From Myxococcota bacterium (GTDB taxonomy: Bacteria > Myxococcota_A > Polyangia > Polyangiales > Polyangiaceae), in NCBI GenBank assembly GCA_963169165.1, contig CAUJFL010000013.1, positions 1 to 63,825 of the forward strand: a DNA stretch of 63,825 nt, in the 5' to 3' direction. The notes under the pieces were generated by a model. It did no database searches. It saw only the letters and a list, made by a program, of their open reading frames with translations, and had not been told where the DNA came from. The translations under genes were made by a program, and so were the position numbers. The first letter of the stretch is position 1; each line of letters begins with the position of its first letter. Below are positions 17,053 through 26,182 of this stretch, one piece after another.

Positions 17053-17240
17053 GTGACCGGACTGAGCAACGGGCGTGCCGGTCAAAATGCCGCGAAAATG
17101 GGCCGATCTGGCTCCATCCCAGGTGATCGGATCGATCACGGCGTGTGATCGACGAGTTCGGGCGCGGGCCACCGCGCCGAAGCGTCTCCGGCCGCTCGAA
17201 CGCTGTCGCGCGTCTGTCGTCGCGGTAGAGTGCGCCAGCC

Positions 17241-18869
17241 ATGCTGGATCTCCCCGCGCCGCGCGCGCTCCCCTCGAACGAGCCGACCCTCTCCTACGCG
17301 CCTGGATCCCCCGAGCGCGCCGCGCTGAAGGAGGCGCTCGTGGCGGTGGGCGCCGAGGTACCTGATATTCCTCACATCGTGGGCGGCCTGCACCTGCGCG
17401 AGGGCGCGCCGCGCGAGGTCCGCTCGCCGCAGCGTCACCAGCGCGTGCTCGGGGTCTTTCACGAAGGCGGCGGCGCGATGGCCGAGCGCGCGATCGGGGC
17501 CGCGCTCGCGGCGGCCCCCGCGTGGGCCGAGACGCCGTTCGACGAGCGGGCGCGCATCTTCCTGCGGGCGGCCGAGCTCGCCGCGGGCCCGTTTCGTCAG
17601 GTGCTCAACGCCGCGACGATGCTCGGCCAGGGCAAGACCGCGCACCAGGCCGAGATCGACAGCGCCTGCGAGCTGGTGGATTTCTTGAGGTTCAACGTGG
17701 CGTTCGCGACGCAGCTGATCTCGCAGCCGCTGTCGGCGCCGGGCGCGTTCAACGCGGTCGAGCTGCGGCCGCTCGAGGGGTTCGTGCTGGCCGTCACGCC
17801 GTTCAATTTCACGGCGATCGCCGGCAACCTCCCGTCGGCGCCGGCGCTGATGGGCAACGTCGTCGTCTGGAAGCCCGCCGAGACCCAGAGCCTCGCGGCG
17901 TACCACCTCGCGCGCCTCTTCGAGGCGGCCGGGGTGCCGCCGGGGGTGATCAACGTCGTCCACGGCGACGGCCCGAGCGTCGGCGACGCGTGCACGAGAC
18001 ACCCGGAGTTCGCCGGGCTCCACTTCACGGGCTCGACGCGCGTGTTTCAGTCGTTCTACCGCGCGGTCGGCGACAACATCGCGCGCTACCGCACGTACCC
18101 GCGGCTCGTCGGCGAGACGGGCGGCAAGGACTTCGTGCTCGCGCACCCCTCCGCCGACGTCGACGAGCTCGCCGTCGCGCTCGTGCGCGGCGCGTTCGAG
18201 TTCCAGGGCCAGAAGTGCTCGGCCGCGTCGCGCGCCTACGTGCCCCGCTCGCTGTGGGCGCGGCTGCGGGCGCGGCTCGTCGAGCTGGTCGCCGAGCTCG
18301 TGGTCGGCGACGTCGAGGATTTTCGCGTGCTGATGGGCGCGGTCATCGACGAGCGGGCCTACGCGCGGCTCATCACTTGGCAAGCGCGGATGAACTCCGA
18401 CGCGGGGGCCGAGCGCGTCACCGGCGGCGGCGCGTCGCGCGAGACGGGCTGGTTCGTCGAGCCGACCATCTACAGGGTCGACGATCCGGGCCACTCCATC
18501 TTTCACGAGGAGCTCTTCGGCCCGGTGCTCGCGGTGTTCGTCTACGAGGACGCGAGCCTCGACGAGACGCTCGACCTCATCGACCGCACGAGCCCGTACG
18601 CGCTGACGGGCGCGGTCCTGTCTCGAGACCGAGCGTTCGTCGCGGAGGCCGCGCGACGCCTGCGCAACGCGGCCGGCAACTTCTACGTCAATGACAAGCC
18701 CACCGGCGCGGTCGTCGGCCAGCAGCCGTTCGGCGGAGCGCGCGCGTCAGGCACCAACGACAAGGCTGGCAGCGCGTTGAACCTGCTGCGGTGGGTCAGC
18801 CCCCGCACCGTGAAGGAGACGTGGGTCCCGCCGCGCGAGGTGGGCTACCCGTCGATGAGGGAGGCCTGA
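17241..18869 (+). CDS. pruA: Delta-1-pyrroline-5-carboxylate dehydrogenase (L-glutamate gamma-semialdehyde dehydrogenase)
   Basis: 542-aa aldehyde dehydrogenase of the P5CDH group, which oxidises glutamate semialdehyde to glutamate with NAD in proline catabolism. Key segments are VTPFNFTAIAGNLPSAPALM (coenzyme site), HFTGSTRVF (Rossmann loop), LVGETGGKDFVLA with the catalytic Glu, and GAFEFQGQKCSAASRAYVP with the nucleophile Cys. The KCSAASR context and about 540-aa length are typical of P5CDH rather than generic ALDHs. It is followed at 1 bp by an alcohol dehydrogenase, so they probably form an operon. No proline dehydrogenase gene is in the window. Confidence 0.93.
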   Translation: MLDLPAPRALPSNEPTLSYAPGSPERAALKEALVAVGAEVPDIPHIVGGLHLREGAPREVRSPQRHQRVLGVFHEGGGAMAERAIGAALAAAPAWAETPFDERARIFLRAAELAAGPFRQVLNAATMLGQGKTAHQAEIDSACELVDFLRFNVAFATQLISQPLSAPGAFNAVELRPLEGFVLAVTPFNFTAIAGNLPSAPALMGNVVVWKPAETQSLAAYHLARLFEAAGVPPGVINVVHGDGPSVGDACTRHPEFAGLHFTGSTRVFQSFYRAVGDNIARYRTYPRLVGETGGKDFVLAHPSADVDELAVALVRGAFEFQGQKCSAASRAYVPRSLWARLRARLVELVAELVVGDVEDFRVLMGAVIDERAYARLITWQARMNSDAGAERVTGGGASRETGWFVEPTIYRVDDPGHSIFHEELFGPVLAVFVYEDASLDETLDLIDRTSPYALTGAVLSRDRAFVAEAARRLRNAAGNFYVNDKPTGAVVGQQPFGGARASGTNDKAGSALNLLRWVSPRTVKETWVPPREVGYPSMREA

Positions 18870-18870
18870 G

Positions 18871-20085
18871 GTGCGCGCGCTCGTGTGGGACGTCTCGGTC
18901 CCGCGGTACGTGGCGACGCTCGCGACCGGACGGCGCGTGCCGAGCCTGATGTATGGCGCGCTGTCGTCGCTCGTGCTCCGCGACGACGTGCCGCTGCCCG
19001 CGCTGCCTGGCGACGACTGGGCCGAGCTCGCGCCGATCCAGACGGGGCTCTGCGGCACCGATCTCAGCTTTCTGCAGTTCAAGGCGAGCCCGCTGCTGAG
19101 CGTGTTCGAGTCGAGCCCGTCGGTGCTCGGACACGAGATCGTGGCGCGCGTCGTCGCGGCCGGGCGCGGCGTGACCTCGGTGAGAGAGGGCGATCGCGTC
19201 GTCGTCGATCCGGTGTTGACCTGCGAGACGCGCGGGCTGCCCGCGTGCCAGGAGTGCGCGCGCGGGCGCTATGGAACCTGTGAGCGCCACTCCGACGGAC
19301 AGGGCGCGATCCTCGGCTACTCGCGCGCGTATCCGGGCGGCTTCTCCGAGCGGATGGTCGCCCACCGCTCGCAGCTGTTCCGCGTGCCCGACTCGGTCGA
19401 CGACGATCGCGCGGTGCTCGCCGAGCCGGTCGCGGTCGCGGTGCACGCGGTCATGCAGAACGCGCCGCGCGACGGCGAGGCCGCGCTGGTCATAGGCTCG
19501 GGGATCATCGCGCAGGCGACGGTGTGGGCGCTCCGCGCGCTGCACCCTTCGGTCCGCGTCGCGGCGTCGTGCCGCGAGCCGTACCAGCGCGCGCTCGCGC
19601 GAGCGCTGGGCGCGAAGGTCACGCTCGGCGACGACGGTGAGCGCGACGTGCGGCGCGCGGCGGCGGCCGATCTCGGCGCGCGCGAGCTCGTGCCAAAGCT
19701 CGGGCGGGGCTTCCTCACGCGGGGCTACGACCGCGTCTACGACTGCGCGGGCAACGCCGAGAGCCTCTCGACCGCGCTCTCTGTCGTCGGCGCCGGCGGG
19801 AGCGTGGTGCTCGTCGGCGCGGCGGGCAAGGTGCCCGACCTCGACCTCACGACCGTGTGGAGCCGCGAGCAGCGCGTGCTCGGCAGCGTGTACTACGGCT
19901 TCGAGCAGCACCGCGGCGAGCGGCGCCGCACGTTCGAGGTCGCGCTGGAGCTGCTGTCGGACCCTGCCACCCCGATCGAGAGCCTCGTCACCCACAAGCT
20001 GCCGCTCGAGCGGTACCGCGAGGCCATCCGCGTCAGCCTCGAGCGACGTGTCAGCCGCTGCGTGAAGGCCACGCTGCGAGCGTGA
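18871..20085 (+). CDS. Zinc-dependent medium-chain alcohol dehydrogenase
   Basis: 404 aa, GTG start at 18871, 1 bp after the P5CDH stop. Catalytic zinc ligands are visible in LCGTDLSF and VLGHEIVARV. The structural-zinc lobe is reduced to CETRGLPACQECARGRYGTC. The NAD-binding fold is AALVIGSGIIAQATVWALRAL, and DRVYDCAGNAESLSTALSV follows. This places it among MDR enzymes such as threonine or sorbitol dehydrogenases; the substrate is unknown. Co-transcription with P5CDH hints at an amino-acid or amino-alcohol catabolic step (inference). Confidence 0.88.
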   Translation: MRALVWDVSVPRYVATLATGRRVPSLMYGALSSLVLRDDVPLPALPGDDWAELAPIQTGLCGTDLSFLQFKASPLLSVFESSPSVLGHEIVARVVAAGRGVTSVREGDRVVVDPVLTCETRGLPACQECARGRYGTCERHSDGQGAILGYSRAYPGGFSERMVAHRSQLFRVPDSVDDDRAVLAEPVAVAVHAVMQNAPRDGEAALVIGSGIIAQATVWALRALHPSVRVAASCREPYQRALARALGAKVTLGDDGERDVRRAAAADLGARELVPKLGRGFLTRGYDRVYDCAGNAESLSTALSVVGAGGSVVLVGAAGKVPDLDLTTVWSREQRVLGSVYYGFEQHRGERRRTFEVALELLSDPATPIESLVTHKLPLERYREAIRVSLERRVSRCVKATLRA

Positions 20086-20095
20086 ACCGGAGGCG

Positions 20096-21562
20096 CTACG
20101 CGGTCTCGCCGCGCCGCGCCGCCAGCAGCTTGCTCACGTGCTCCCGCCTCACGACACCCAGCGCCCACAGCGCGGAGGGGAAGCCCACGACCACCAGCGC
20201 CGCCCGGACGCCCGCCGCGCCGAGCGGCGGCAGCGCGCGCGACACCGCGAAGCACGCCGCGTACACGCCCGCCACGACGGCGAGGCAGAGGAGCCAGTCG
20301 CGGTACCGCCAGGCGATCTTGTACGACCGGGTCGCGATGAAGCCGTGCAACAGCGCGAGCTCGAGATACGTTATGAATGTTAGTATGGCCGCTGCCATCG
20401 CGCCGTATCGCGGCACGAACACGAAGTTCAGCGCGAGGTTGGTCGCGGCCGCGATCGTCGTCGCCGCGGCGATGCCGCGGGTGTTCATCCGGTACCAGGA
20501 GCCCTGCGACCAGACGTGGTAGACGCCCTGCATCGCGGTCCCGGCGACGACCCACGCGATGAGCGGCACCGCGCCCGCGTAAGAGGCCGGAAAGAAGAGC
20601 CGGACGACGTCCTCGCCGAGCACGGCCGCGCCGAGGCACGCGAAGCAGTCGAGCCCGAGGGTCAGCGATCCGAGCACGGGCACGGTCGGCGTCGCCGGAT
20701 CGTCCTTCATCAGGCGGAGCACGATCGGCCCGAACGCGTCGCCGATCGAGTTGAGCGCGAGCAGCGCCGCCAGCGCGAACAGGTACGCCAGCGTGTACAG
20801 GCCGACGTCGCTCGCGGGGGCGTACCGCTCGAGGATCATGCGGTCGGCCAGGTTCAAGATCCAGTTGGAGCTGACGTGCAGGACCATTGGCAGCCCGAGC
20901 AGCAGCGCCCGCTTCAGCAGCGACGCGTCGAACGCCGCGGTCATGTGCGGCCAGTACAGCGCGACGCCGACGACGGCGGCCAGCGCCGCCGCGAAGAACT
21001 GCGCGCGCACCGCGCCGAGCGCGCCCTGCCGCTGCCACACGACCAGCGCGATCGTGAGGCCGATCTGGGTGAGCGCGAAGAACACGTTGAACGCGGCGAC
21101 CTTGCCCGCCTCCTCGCGCGCGGACAGCAGCACGCCCGGCACCGTGATCAGCAACGTGAAGTAGCCCGTCCACAGCGCGAGCGCGACGTAGGGCGCGAAC
21201 GGCACCTGCCGCACCACCTTGAAGACCTCGAGCGCGCCGAGCAGGTGCACGACGCCGACCAAGAGCGGCACCCCCGCGAGCAGGAAGATCAGGATGGTCC
21301 CATAGAACCGCTTGCGCTGCTCCTCGGACGGCATGTCGAAGTGCAGCCGCGCGATCACGCTCGGGAGCGCGAAGCCCACCAGCAGCGCCGTCAGCGTGCT
21401 CACGGTCGTGCAGATGCCGAGCACGCCGAAATCGGACGGCGACATGAACCGCGCGTAGACCGGCGTCAGCAAGAACGAGAGCCCCCGCACCAGGATGTTG
21501 GGGAGCAGGTAGATCGCGCCGTTCTTCGCGAGCTTCTTCGTCTCTTCTGCGGCGTCCGACAC
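20096..21562 (-). CDS. Polysaccharide flippase (Wzx/MOP superfamily)
   Basis: 488-aa integral membrane protein with about 12-14 hydrophobic helices. The start (LAKNGAIYLLPNILVRGLSF, LTPVYARFMSPSDFGVLGIC) is the signature of Wzx-type polysaccharide-biosynthesis exporters, which flip undecaprenyl-linked oligosaccharide across the inner membrane. MNTRGIAAATTIAAATNLAL in the second half is also typical. No glycosyltransferases lie next to it, so its glycan is unknown. It converges with the alcohol dehydrogenase gene, 10 bp between stops. Confidence 0.88.
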   Translation of the reverse strand: MSDAAEETKKLAKNGAIYLLPNILVRGLSFLLTPVYARFMSPSDFGVLGICTTVSTLTALLVGFALPSVIARLHFDMPSEEQRKRFYGTILIFLLAGVPLLVGVVHLLGALEVFKVVRQVPFAPYVALALWTGYFTLLITVPGVLLSAREEAGKVAAFNVFFALTQIGLTIALVVWQRQGALGAVRAQFFAAALAAVVGVALYWPHMTAAFDASLLKRALLLGLPMVLHVSSNWILNLADRMILERYAPASDVGLYTLAYLFALAALLALNSIGDAFGPIVLRLMKDDPATPTVPVLGSLTLGLDCFACLGAAVLGEDVVRLFFPASYAGAVPLIAWVVAGTAMQGVYHVWSQGSWYRMNTRGIAAATTIAAATNLALNFVFVPRYGAMAAAILTFITYLELALLHGFIATRSYKIAWRYRDWLLCLAVVAGVYAACFAVSRALPPLGAAGVRAALVVVGFPSALWALGVVRREHVSKLLAARRGETA

Positions 21563-21608
21563 GCGTCGCCGCGCTGTAGCCCAGTTGGCGCGGCGACGCC
21601 TCTCCGCG

Positions 21609-23195
21609 TCAGCCGGGCGCGCGCTCGGCGCTCGCCGGCAGCGGGCCGCGCCACAGCGGCAGGGTGATCGTGAACCGCGCGCCGCGCCCGGGCTCGCTGT
21701 CGACCCGGACCGCGCCGCCGTGCGCCTCGGCGATGTGCTTGACGAGCGACAGCCCGATGCCCGTGCCGCGGATCCGCGCGTCGCGCGCGTCGCGCCCGCG
21801 GAAGAAGCGATCGAAGATGCGGCGCTGATCCTCGGCCGAGATGCCGCCGCCGTGATCCTCGACCGACAGCGCCGCGAGCTCTCCCTCGCGCGCGACGCGG
21901 ACCGTGACGAGCCCGCCCCCTCTCGCGTACTTGATCGCGTTGTCGAGCAGGTTGATGAGGCAGAGCTCGATCGCGCGCGGATCGAGGCGCACCTGGGGCA
22001 GCTCGGCGCCGACGACCTCGATCTCGAGCCCCTCGCGCTCGGCGCGGTAGCGATACACGTCGACCGCGCGCTGCACGACCTCGGAGAGCTCGGCCGGGAC
22101 GAAATCGAACGTCGCCTTGCCGCGGTCCACGCGCGCGAAATCGAGCACGTTCTCGATCAGCGCCGTGAGCCGCTCGCTCTCGACGAGCATGATCTCCAGG
22201 TACTGTCGGCGCTTCTCCTCGGAGGCGACCCGCCCCGACAGCAAGAGCTCGGCGAACATGCGCACGAGCGACAGCGGCGTCTTCAGCTCGTGAGAGACGT
22301 TGGCCACGAACTCGCTCTTCTGCGCGGAGAGGCGCCGCTCCTGCTCGACCGCGATCAGCACGAACCCGACCCCCACGATGAGCACGACGCACGCGATGGC
22401 GACCAGCACGAGCTCGAGCGTGCGGCGCCGCTCTATGCGCTCGCCCAGCTCGTCGGCCGACGTCAGCGTCACCGAGATGCGCCAGCCGTACAGCGTCGTC
22501 GGGAACGGGCGCCCGACGGTGAGCTCGCCCGCGCGGACCGAGCTGCCGAACACCGGTCGGCCCTCCTCGTCGGCCACCGCCACGCGCGCCTTGCCGCTCT
22601 GGTCGGCGAACAAGCGCGGGAACACGTCGTGCACGAGCCGCGCCACGTCGTGCCACGCGACGATCAAGAACCTCCGCCCCGCGAGCGAGCGCTGCCAGTA
22701 GCTGACGAGGTAGCTCTGTGCTCCGTAAGTTTTGTGAAGATGCCTCAGCTCGTCGGCGGGCGCGCGGTTCAGCTGGAGATCGGCGCGGAGTTTGTGCACC
22801 ACGAGCCGTCGAAACGCCTCGTCCTCGGGGCCGGGCGACCGGCTCGCGAAGCCGAGCACCTGGCCGTCGCGCGACGACAGATCGACGACGAGCACGGCGC
22901 GCACGGTCGGGGTCTCGCGCGTGGCGGTCGGCAGCCATTTCTGCGCGACCTCGTGCGGCACCGAGACGTCGACGAGCGACGCTATCGCGTTGTCCTGCTC
23001 GATGATCATGCGGTCGAGGCGGTCGGCCTTCTCGTTGGCGAGGCTGAGCGTCGCCTCGATGACCGACAGCTTTCGCACCTGCTCGATCTGGCGCGACGCT
23101 CGGTACAGGAACGCGCCGAGCACGAGGACCGCCGCGACGATCGCGGGCAGGAGCAGGTAGGTGACCCTGCGCTTGCGGGTGGTCGGATCGGCCAT
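21609..23195 (-). CDS. Orphan sensor histidine kinase
   Basis: 528 aa from ATG 23195 ([10 protein letters not shown]); a GTG two codons upstream at 23201 is possible. TM1 is [20 protein letters not shown], a periplasmic sensor of about 200 aa follows, and TM2 is [20 protein letters not shown]. HisKA is [20 protein letters not shown] with the phospho-acceptor His. The ATPase domain has the N box [12 protein letters not shown] and the G boxes [20 protein letters not shown]. No response regulator gene lies near, so its partner is elsewhere. It is transcribed divergently from the Ser/Thr kinase gene, 100 bp apart. Confidence 0.92.
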   Translation of the reverse strand: MADPTTRKRRVTYLLLPAIVAAVLVLGAFLYRASRQIEQVRKLSVIEATLSLANEKADRLDRMIIEQDNAIASLVDVSVPHEVAQKWLPTATRETPTVRAVLVVDLSSRDGQVLGFASRSPGPEDEAFRRLVVHKLRADLQLNRAPADELRHLHKTYGAQSYLVSYWQRSLAGRRFLIVAWHDVARLVHDVFPRLFADQSGKARVAVADEEGRPVFGSSVRAGELTVGRPFPTTLYGWRISVTLTSADELGERIERRRTLELVLVAIACVVLIVGVGFVLIAVEQERRLSAQKSEFVANVSHELKTPLSLVRMFAELLLSGRVASEEKRRQYLEIMLVESERLTALIENVLDFARVDRGKATFDFVPAELSEVVQRAVDVYRYRAEREGLEIEVVGAELPQVRLDPRAIELCLINLLDNAIKYARGGGLVTVRVAREGELAALSVEDHGGGISAEDQRRIFDRFFRGRDARDARIRGTGIGLSLVKHIAEAHGGAVRVDSEPGRGARFTITLPLWRGPLPASAERAPG

Positions 23196-23295
23196 CGGCA
23201 CCGGCCGAGGCTACCGCGGAGGCCGGGCGGGGGCAGGCTCGCGTTGCAACTCGCGCGCGCTGACCCTAGGATCCGGGGCTCACCGGGCCTCTCTC

Positions 23296-25161
23296 GTGAG
23301 TCAGCGCTTCGTCAGGTGTACGCATTGCGGCTATCCGCATGGCGTGAACGAGATCCGCTGTCCGATCACAGGACAGCCGATCCGCCGGACGAAGTTTTCG
23401 CCGGGCGGCACGCTGGCGCCGTCCAAGCCGGAGCCGCAGGAGGCGCAGCGCCCGTCGGCGTCGCAGAAGGCGACGAGCACGAAGCTGCCCGCGGCGGCGC
23501 CGATCGCGCCCCCCGCGCCGCCCGCGGGGCACGACGAGTCGCTCGTCGGGCGCGTGCTCGGCGACAAATACGGGGTGACTGCGCTGATCGGCGAGGGCGG
23601 GATGGGCGCGGTCTACGAGGCCGAGCACCTGTCCCTCGGGCGGCTCGTCGCGCTGCAGGTGCAGCAGCCGACGAACGCCCGGAGCGCGGACGCCGAGCAG
23701 CGCTATCACCACGAGGCGCGCGTCGCCGGCTCGATCGGCCACCCAAATATCTGCGAGATCTACGACGTCGGTCGCCTGCCCGACGGCACGCCGTTCCTCG
23801 TGATGGAGCGCCTCTTCGGCGAGGGGCTCAGCGATCGCATCGCGCGCGAGGGCGCGCTGCCGTTCGTCGACGTCATCGAGATCGTCGTGCAGGTGCTGTC
23901 GGCGCTGGTCGCCGCGCACGCCAAGGGCGTCATCCACCGCGACATCAAGCCGGAGAACATCTTCCTGTCGGCGCGCACCGGGATGCCGCCGATGGTCAAG
24001 CTGCTCGACTTCGGGATCTCGAAGGTCGAAAAGGAGGAGGAGCTCCACCTCACGCGGACCGGGATGGTGATGGGCACGCCGTTCTACATGGCGCCCGAAC
24101 AGGCGCGTGGAGATCGCACGATCGATCACCGCATCGATCTCTACGCGACCGGCGCCTTGCTCTACGAGAGCCTGACCGGGCGGCGACCGTTCACGGCGCC
24201 AAACTACAACGCGCTGCTCGTGCAGATCCTCTCGGGGACGGCGCGCCCCCTGCGCGAGCTGCGGCCCGCGCTGCCCGCGGGCTTCGAGGCGATCACCGAG
24301 CGGGCGCTCGCGAAGAACCGCGACGGTCGCTACTCGACCGCCGAGGAGTTCCTGCGCGAGCTCGCCGCGCTGCGCGAGAAGCTGACCGTCCCCACCACGA
24401 CGACGAAGCCCGAGCCGCCGCCGTCCCCGCGGCTCGCGACGTCACGTCCGCCGCCGGCGAGCGTCGAGATCCCGGTGCATTTCACCGCGAGCGGGCCGTA
24501 CCTCTCGGTGTCGAGCGGCGAGCTGCTCGTCGACTCCGACGCGGGGATCGACGTGGATTTCACGGCGGTCGAGGACAGGCGGACGCTCCTCGAACCCCCG
24601 CGTGAACCAAACATTTCCGACACCTTCGTCGACGCTGACTCGAGCGATTGGCCCGAGGCCGAGCGCACCGAGGTGATGTCGGCGAGCGACTCGTACCCCG
24701 ACGGCCACACGCCAGTCCACGGCATGGAGCTGCGCGAGGTGCGCCGCAAGCTGCTCGGAGACAAGGACGAGACGCAGGTCTCACGGCCGCTGTCGCCCGA
24801 GGAGGCCGACGAGATCCTGCGCGGCGCGCCACGCCCCGCTGGCGCCCGCGCCTTGCGGCTGAACCCGCTGAAGCCCGCCGAGGCAGGGGCGAACGCCGTC
24901 CGGGGGGTCCCGCGCGAGGAGCCCGACGCGGCGCCGCCGCCGCGTCCGCCGCTGGCGACGCCGATGAACGAGGACGACGCGCCGACGACGTTCTTTCAGG
25001 CGCGCCCGAGGCCGCTGCAGAGCGCGCCGCCGCCGACCTCGTCGGAGACGCTCGGCGACGCCGACGAGATCTCGGAGCAGGACGCGCCGTCGACCATGCC
25101 CGCGCCCCCGCCCGAGCTGCCGCGCCCGCCGTTCGCCGTGCCTCGACCCGGCAAGCGCTGA
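23296..25161 (+). CDS. Ser/Thr protein kinase with substituted ATP-binding lysine
   Basis: 621 aa from GTG 23296; the track's earlier start runs back over the histidine kinase's 5' end and promoter region. The N-terminus has a ribbon-like Cys cluster (RCTHCGYPHGVNEIRCPITG). The Hanks-type domain spans roughly residues 80-350: glycine loop GEGGMGAVYEAEH, catalytic loop VIHRDIKPENIFL, LLDFGISK and GTPFYMAPEQARGD. Subdomain II reads RLVALQVQQ, with Gln where the invariant Lys is expected. The C-terminal 270 residues are acidic, Pro-rich and probably disordered, with no membrane segment. It may be a pseudokinase or use another lysine. Confidence 0.9.
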   Translation: MSQRFVRCTHCGYPHGVNEIRCPITGQPIRRTKFSPGGTLAPSKPEPQEAQRPSASQKATSTKLPAAAPIAPPAPPAGHDESLVGRVLGDKYGVTALIGEGGMGAVYEAEHLSLGRLVALQVQQPTNARSADAEQRYHHEARVAGSIGHPNICEIYDVGRLPDGTPFLVMERLFGEGLSDRIAREGALPFVDVIEIVVQVLSALVAAHAKGVIHRDIKPENIFLSARTGMPPMVKLLDFGISKVEKEEELHLTRTGMVMGTPFYMAPEQARGDRTIDHRIDLYATGALLYESLTGRRPFTAPNYNALLVQILSGTARPLRELRPALPAGFEAITERALAKNRDGRYSTAEEFLRELAALREKLTVPTTTTKPEPPPSPRLATSRPPPASVEIPVHFTASGPYLSVSSGELLVDSDAGIDVDFTAVEDRRTLLEPPREPNISDTFVDADSSDWPEAERTEVMSASDSYPDGHTPVHGMELREVRRKLLGDKDETQVSRPLSPEEADEILRGAPRPAGARALRLNPLKPAEAGANAVRGVPREEPDAAPPPRPPLATPMNEDDAPTTFFQARPRPLQSAPPPTSSETLGDADEISEQDAPSTMPAPPPELPRPPFAVPRPGKR

Positions 25162-25165
25162 GCGC

Positions 25166-26182
25166 TCAGAAGCCGCCGCCCAGCGTCGCGCCGCCTACGG
25201 AGGGCGCGAGCCACACGCGCGCCGCCGTCTTCTTCGCGCCCGGCGCGGTGACGAGCAGCACGACGCCGCCCGCGACCAGCACACCGCCGGCGATGCCCGC
25301 GACGAGCGAGCCCGTGTAGGCCGCGCGCGCGTCACGGTAGAGCGCCTTGCCCGTCTCGTCGCACCCGTCTGGGCAGTGCGGCGCCGCGTCGTCGATCTTG
25401 CCGTTCTGCTTCGCGTGGAACAGGTAGGAGACGCCCAGCGACACGGCGCCGAGCCCGATCGCGCCATAGCCGAGGTAACGCGACGTCTCGCTCGGGGTCG
25501 CCTCTTGACGAGGGGGCGGCGCGGGCACGGGCGCGGCGCTCGAGGTCGGCGCGGCGCTCGACGCGACCTTCGGGGGCGCGACCGCCGTGGGCTCGTCGAG
25601 CAGCGCCGGCACCGACACGGGCGTGACGCCGGCGCCCGCGGGCACGTCGAGCTTGATGGACCAGGGCCGCTTGCCGCGGGCCGAAGCCTCGATCGTGTGC
25701 GGGCCAGGATCGACCGGCAGCGCGACCCCGAACGTCGCCTGGCCGACGACGTGACCGTCGCGGTGCACCTCGAGACCCGGCAAGTCGCGCAGCTCGGGTC
25801 CGACCGTGATAGTCAGTCTTGGTAGTTTCTTCTCGAGGTCGGCCTTGCGCTTCGCGCTCTCTGCTTCCTTGGCGGCGTTGCCCTTGCGACGCGCGACCTC
25901 GACCGCCTCGCCGAAGCGAGCCCAGGCCGAGGCGACGCGCCCCTGGGCCTCGAGGCAGTCGGCGAGCGCGAAGAGCGTGCCTCCCGCGGCGTCGAGTCGG
26001 TAGCTCTCCTCGAGCTTGGGGCAAGCGTCCGCGAGCTTGCCCGCCCTCCTCAGCGCGAGGCCCTGGCGAAAGAGGGCCTCGGCGGCCGCGGGATCACGGT
26101 CCTCCGCGTGCGCGGCCAGCGTCAGCGCGAAGAGCGACGCGCAGAGCAACAGCGCTCGCCTACCAGTTGCGGTCATCGACAT
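25166..26182 (-). CDS. TPR/PEGA-type exported membrane protein
   Basis: 338 aa from ATG 26182 (a second ATG is two codons on). Signal MTATGRRALLLCASLFALTLAAHA. TPR-like helices follow (AAAEALFRQGLALRRAGKLADAC, YRLDAAGGTLFALADCLEAQ), then a PEGA-like beta domain (LEVHRDGHVVGQATFGVALP), a Pro/Ala linker and two C-terminal hydrophobic segments around a Cys pair (HCPDGCDE). This layout is common in Polyangiales next to Ser/Thr kinases. Its 5' end overlaps the tail of the kinase gene by 23 bp, so they are co-expressed; it may transmit or receive the kinase signal at the envelope. Confidence 0.85.
   Translation of the reverse strand: MSMTATGRRALLLCASLFALTLAAHAEDRDPAAAEALFRQGLALRRAGKLADACPKLEESYRLDAAGGTLFALADCLEAQGRVASAWARFGEAVEVARRKGNAAKEAESAKRKADLEKKLPRLTITVGPELRDLPGLEVHRDGHVVGQATFGVALPVDPGPHTIEASARGKRPWSIKLDVPAGAGVTPVSVPALLDEPTAVAPPKVASSAAPTSSAAPVPAPPPRQEATPSETSRYLGYGAIGLGAVSLGVSYLFHAKQNGKIDDAAPHCPDGCDETGKALYRDARAAYTGSLVAGIAGGVLVAGGVVLLVTAPGAKKTAARVWLAPSVGGATLGGGF

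Noticed and set aside
21585-24605. 1006-aa + strand ORF
   Set aside because: Runs antisense to the histidine kinase and then out of frame through the Ser/Thr kinase; composition is typical GC-rich shadow.
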